A stretch of 64,000 bases of DNA, from assembly GCA_965238155.1 (NCBI GenBank), contig OZ250175.1:558001-622000 (forward strand). Direction: 5' to 3'. A program made the translations under genes and the position numbers. Every line of letters begins with the position of its first letter. Position 1 is the first letter of the stretch. Origin of the DNA: BJGV01 sp964196335. GTDB taxonomy: Bacteria; Pseudomonadota; Gammaproteobacteria; Burkholderiales; Nitrosomonadaceae. This document shows positions 62,909 through 64,000 of the stretch, piece after piece. The notes under the pieces are model-generated. The model ran no database searches, had not been told where the DNA came from, and was given only the letters and a program-made list of their open reading frames with translations.

Positions 62909-64000
62909 CAGATTACAAAAAAACACTTAATTTGCCTGATACACTTTTTCCAATGCGCGGCAACCTTGCCAAGCGTGAGCCCGTGATACTCAAAAACTGG
63001 GAGAATAAAAAACTGTATCAGAAGATTCGTGAAGTTTGTAAAGGACGGCCAAAATTTGTTTTGCACGATGGTCCTCCATATGCCAATGGAGATATACATA
63101 TTGGTCATGCAATCAATAAAATTCTGAAAGATATCATTATTAAAAGTAGAACACTGGCAGGTTTTGATGCGCCATATATACCAGGATGGGATTGCCATGG
63201 GCTACCTATTGAGCATCAGATAGAAAAAAAATATGGCAAGAATTTACCTGCGGATAAAGTGCGAGAATTATGTCGAAGTTTTGCGCAGGAACAGGTTGAG
63301 AAGCAAAAGGCTGGTTTTATTCGGCTTGGAGTGTTGGGAGACTGGGATAGCTCTTATCTAACTATGGATTATCAGATTGAGGCTGGAATCATTCGCGCAC
63401 TCGGAAAGATTCATAAACAAGGGTATCTTTATCAGGGACAGAAGCCTGTCAATTGGTGTATTGACTGTAGGTCTGCACTTGCTGAAGCGGAGGTCGAATA
63501 TGAGGATAAAGTCTCATCTGCGATAGACGTGGCGTTTCCGGTTAACGATAACGACGCTCTTGCCAAAGCAGTAGGTGTTCCGGTGATCAGTGAACCGGCT
63601 TTTGCTGTAATCTGGACGACTACACCTTGGACCTTACCAGCTAACCAGGCAGTAAGTGTACATCCGGATCATAATTACCACTTAATTCGTACGGATAAAG
63701 GATTATTGATTCTGTCGGGTGAGCTTTATACCGGAGTAAAGTCTGATGAGTCATCTGTAGTCGGCGAAAAGCCAATCCAGCCAGTTTCAGAAAATTCATC
63801 TCTTGATAAGTTTTGTCTAACCAATTATGGCCTGGAAAATTTGGGAGTGCTTGGTACCTGTAAGGGGTCAGCGCTTAATCTGATCAAGTTGAAACATCCA
63901 TTTGATGATCGTTCAATACCAATCGTATGTAGCAAGCATGTTACAACTGATGCAGGAACAGGATTGGTACATATTGCTCCTGCACATGGTGTTGATGATT
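62905..64000 (+). CDS. ileS: Isoleucyl-tRNA synthetase (N-terminal part)
   Basis: Class I synthetase charging tRNA-Ile. The frame opens at ATG 62905, overlapping the ribF stop as ATGA, and stays open to the end of the window (365 codons). The start MTDYKKTLNLPDTLFPMRGN, the HIGH signature in YANGDIHIGHAINKILKD, PYIPGWDCHGLPIE, the NWCIDCRSALAEAEVEYED block and editing-domain WTTTPWTLPANQAV are all present. The KMSKS loop and Zn-binding C-terminus lie beyond the window. Confidence 0.96.
   Translation, partial: MTDYKKTLNLPDTLFPMRGNLAKREPVILKNWENKKLYQKIREVCKGRPKFVLHDGPPYANGDIHIGHAINKILKDIIIKSRTLAGFDAPYIPGWDCHGLPIEHQIEKKYGKNLPADKVRELCRSFAQEQVEKQKAGFIRLGVLGDWDSSYLTMDYQIEAGIIRALGKIHKQGYLYQGQKPVNWCIDCRSALAEAEVEYEDKVSSAIDVAFPVNDNDALAKAVGVPVISEPAFAVIWTTTPWTLPANQAVSVHPDHNYHLIRTDKGLLILSGELYTGVKSDESSVVGEKPIQPVSENSSLDKFCLTNYGLENLGVLGTCKGSALNLIKLKHPFDDRSIPIVCSKHVTTDAGTGLVHIAPAHGVDD

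Noticed and set aside
62752..63198. A 148-codon minus-strand frame at the ribF/ileS junction
   Set aside because: It is antisense to ileS, whose HIGH motif and start are certain; the Cys/Phe-rich translation is typical of antisense noise.
1..64000. CRISPR arrays, tRNA or rRNA genes, intact insertion sequences
   Set aside because: I looked for regularly spaced repeats, cloverleaf-like segments and transposase motifs (DDE) with terminal repeats; none was found. The repeats present are adjacent tandem copies within or beside coding sequence.

Overview
The window is chromosomal DNA of an AT-rich betaproteobacterium (about 40% G+C by eye, not computed). The division/cell-wall gene order, glycolate oxidase glcDEF and a large exosortase A (XrtA/EpsH)-type exopolysaccharide locus best fit a Nitrosomonas/Nitrosospira-like member of Nitrosomonadales. 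That placement is inference. No rRNA, tRNA, CRISPR array or intact insertion sequence was seen.

Layout. 1-9128 (+): the end of the dcw cluster, murD(end)-ftsW-murG-murC-murB-ddl-ftsQ-ftsA-ftsZ, all intact. 9221-14914 (-): serS-rarA-lolA-ftsK. 15042-20626 (-): a Crp/Fnr regulator, then glcF, glcE, glcD and a tartronate-semialdehyde reductase, which together form a glycolate-to-glycerate route. 20734-23297 (-): trpC-trpD-trpG, without an adjacent trpE.

23298-61423 is an accessory polysaccharide region. It opens with decayed genes (metallo-hydrolase, methyltransferase) and a small Gly/Tyr-repeat secreted protein. The XrtA-type locus follows: amidotransferase, PLP decarboxylase, acyl-CoA ligase, truncated PrsR-type sigma-54 activator, EpsB-type sugar transferase, deacetylase, amidotransferase 1, glycosyltransferases, FemAB-like protein, DUF3473 deacetylase, ATPase, outer-membrane beta-barrel, tyrosine autokinase, chain-length protein, export lipoprotein, second deacetylase and O-antigen ligase. 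The region ends with an epimerase/oxidoreductase pair richer in G+C, another AsnB-like enzyme, a flippase, a CapK/PaaK-like ligase and two glycosyltransferases. 61937 to the end (+): ribF and the start of ileS.

Main message. The accessory region keeps most XrtA-associated genes, but no exosortase is present, and its usual slot between two glycosyltransferases (38886-39123) is a 238-bp spacer. The PrsK kinase and the PrsR receiver domain are also gone: the 3' end of the sugar transferase gene is joined to the interior of prsR across a 63-bp tandem duplication. At least nine other genes here carry frameshifts or nonsense codons, several in short homopolymers, while every housekeeping gene on both sides is intact. 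Three tandem duplications (69, 63 and 153 bp, all multiples of three) lie in or next to damaged genes. I read this as an exopolysaccharide/protein-sorting locus in active decay, or partly under phase variation, with the polysaccharide arm outlasting the sorting arm. Assembly or sequencing error is the main alternative for the single-base lesions.
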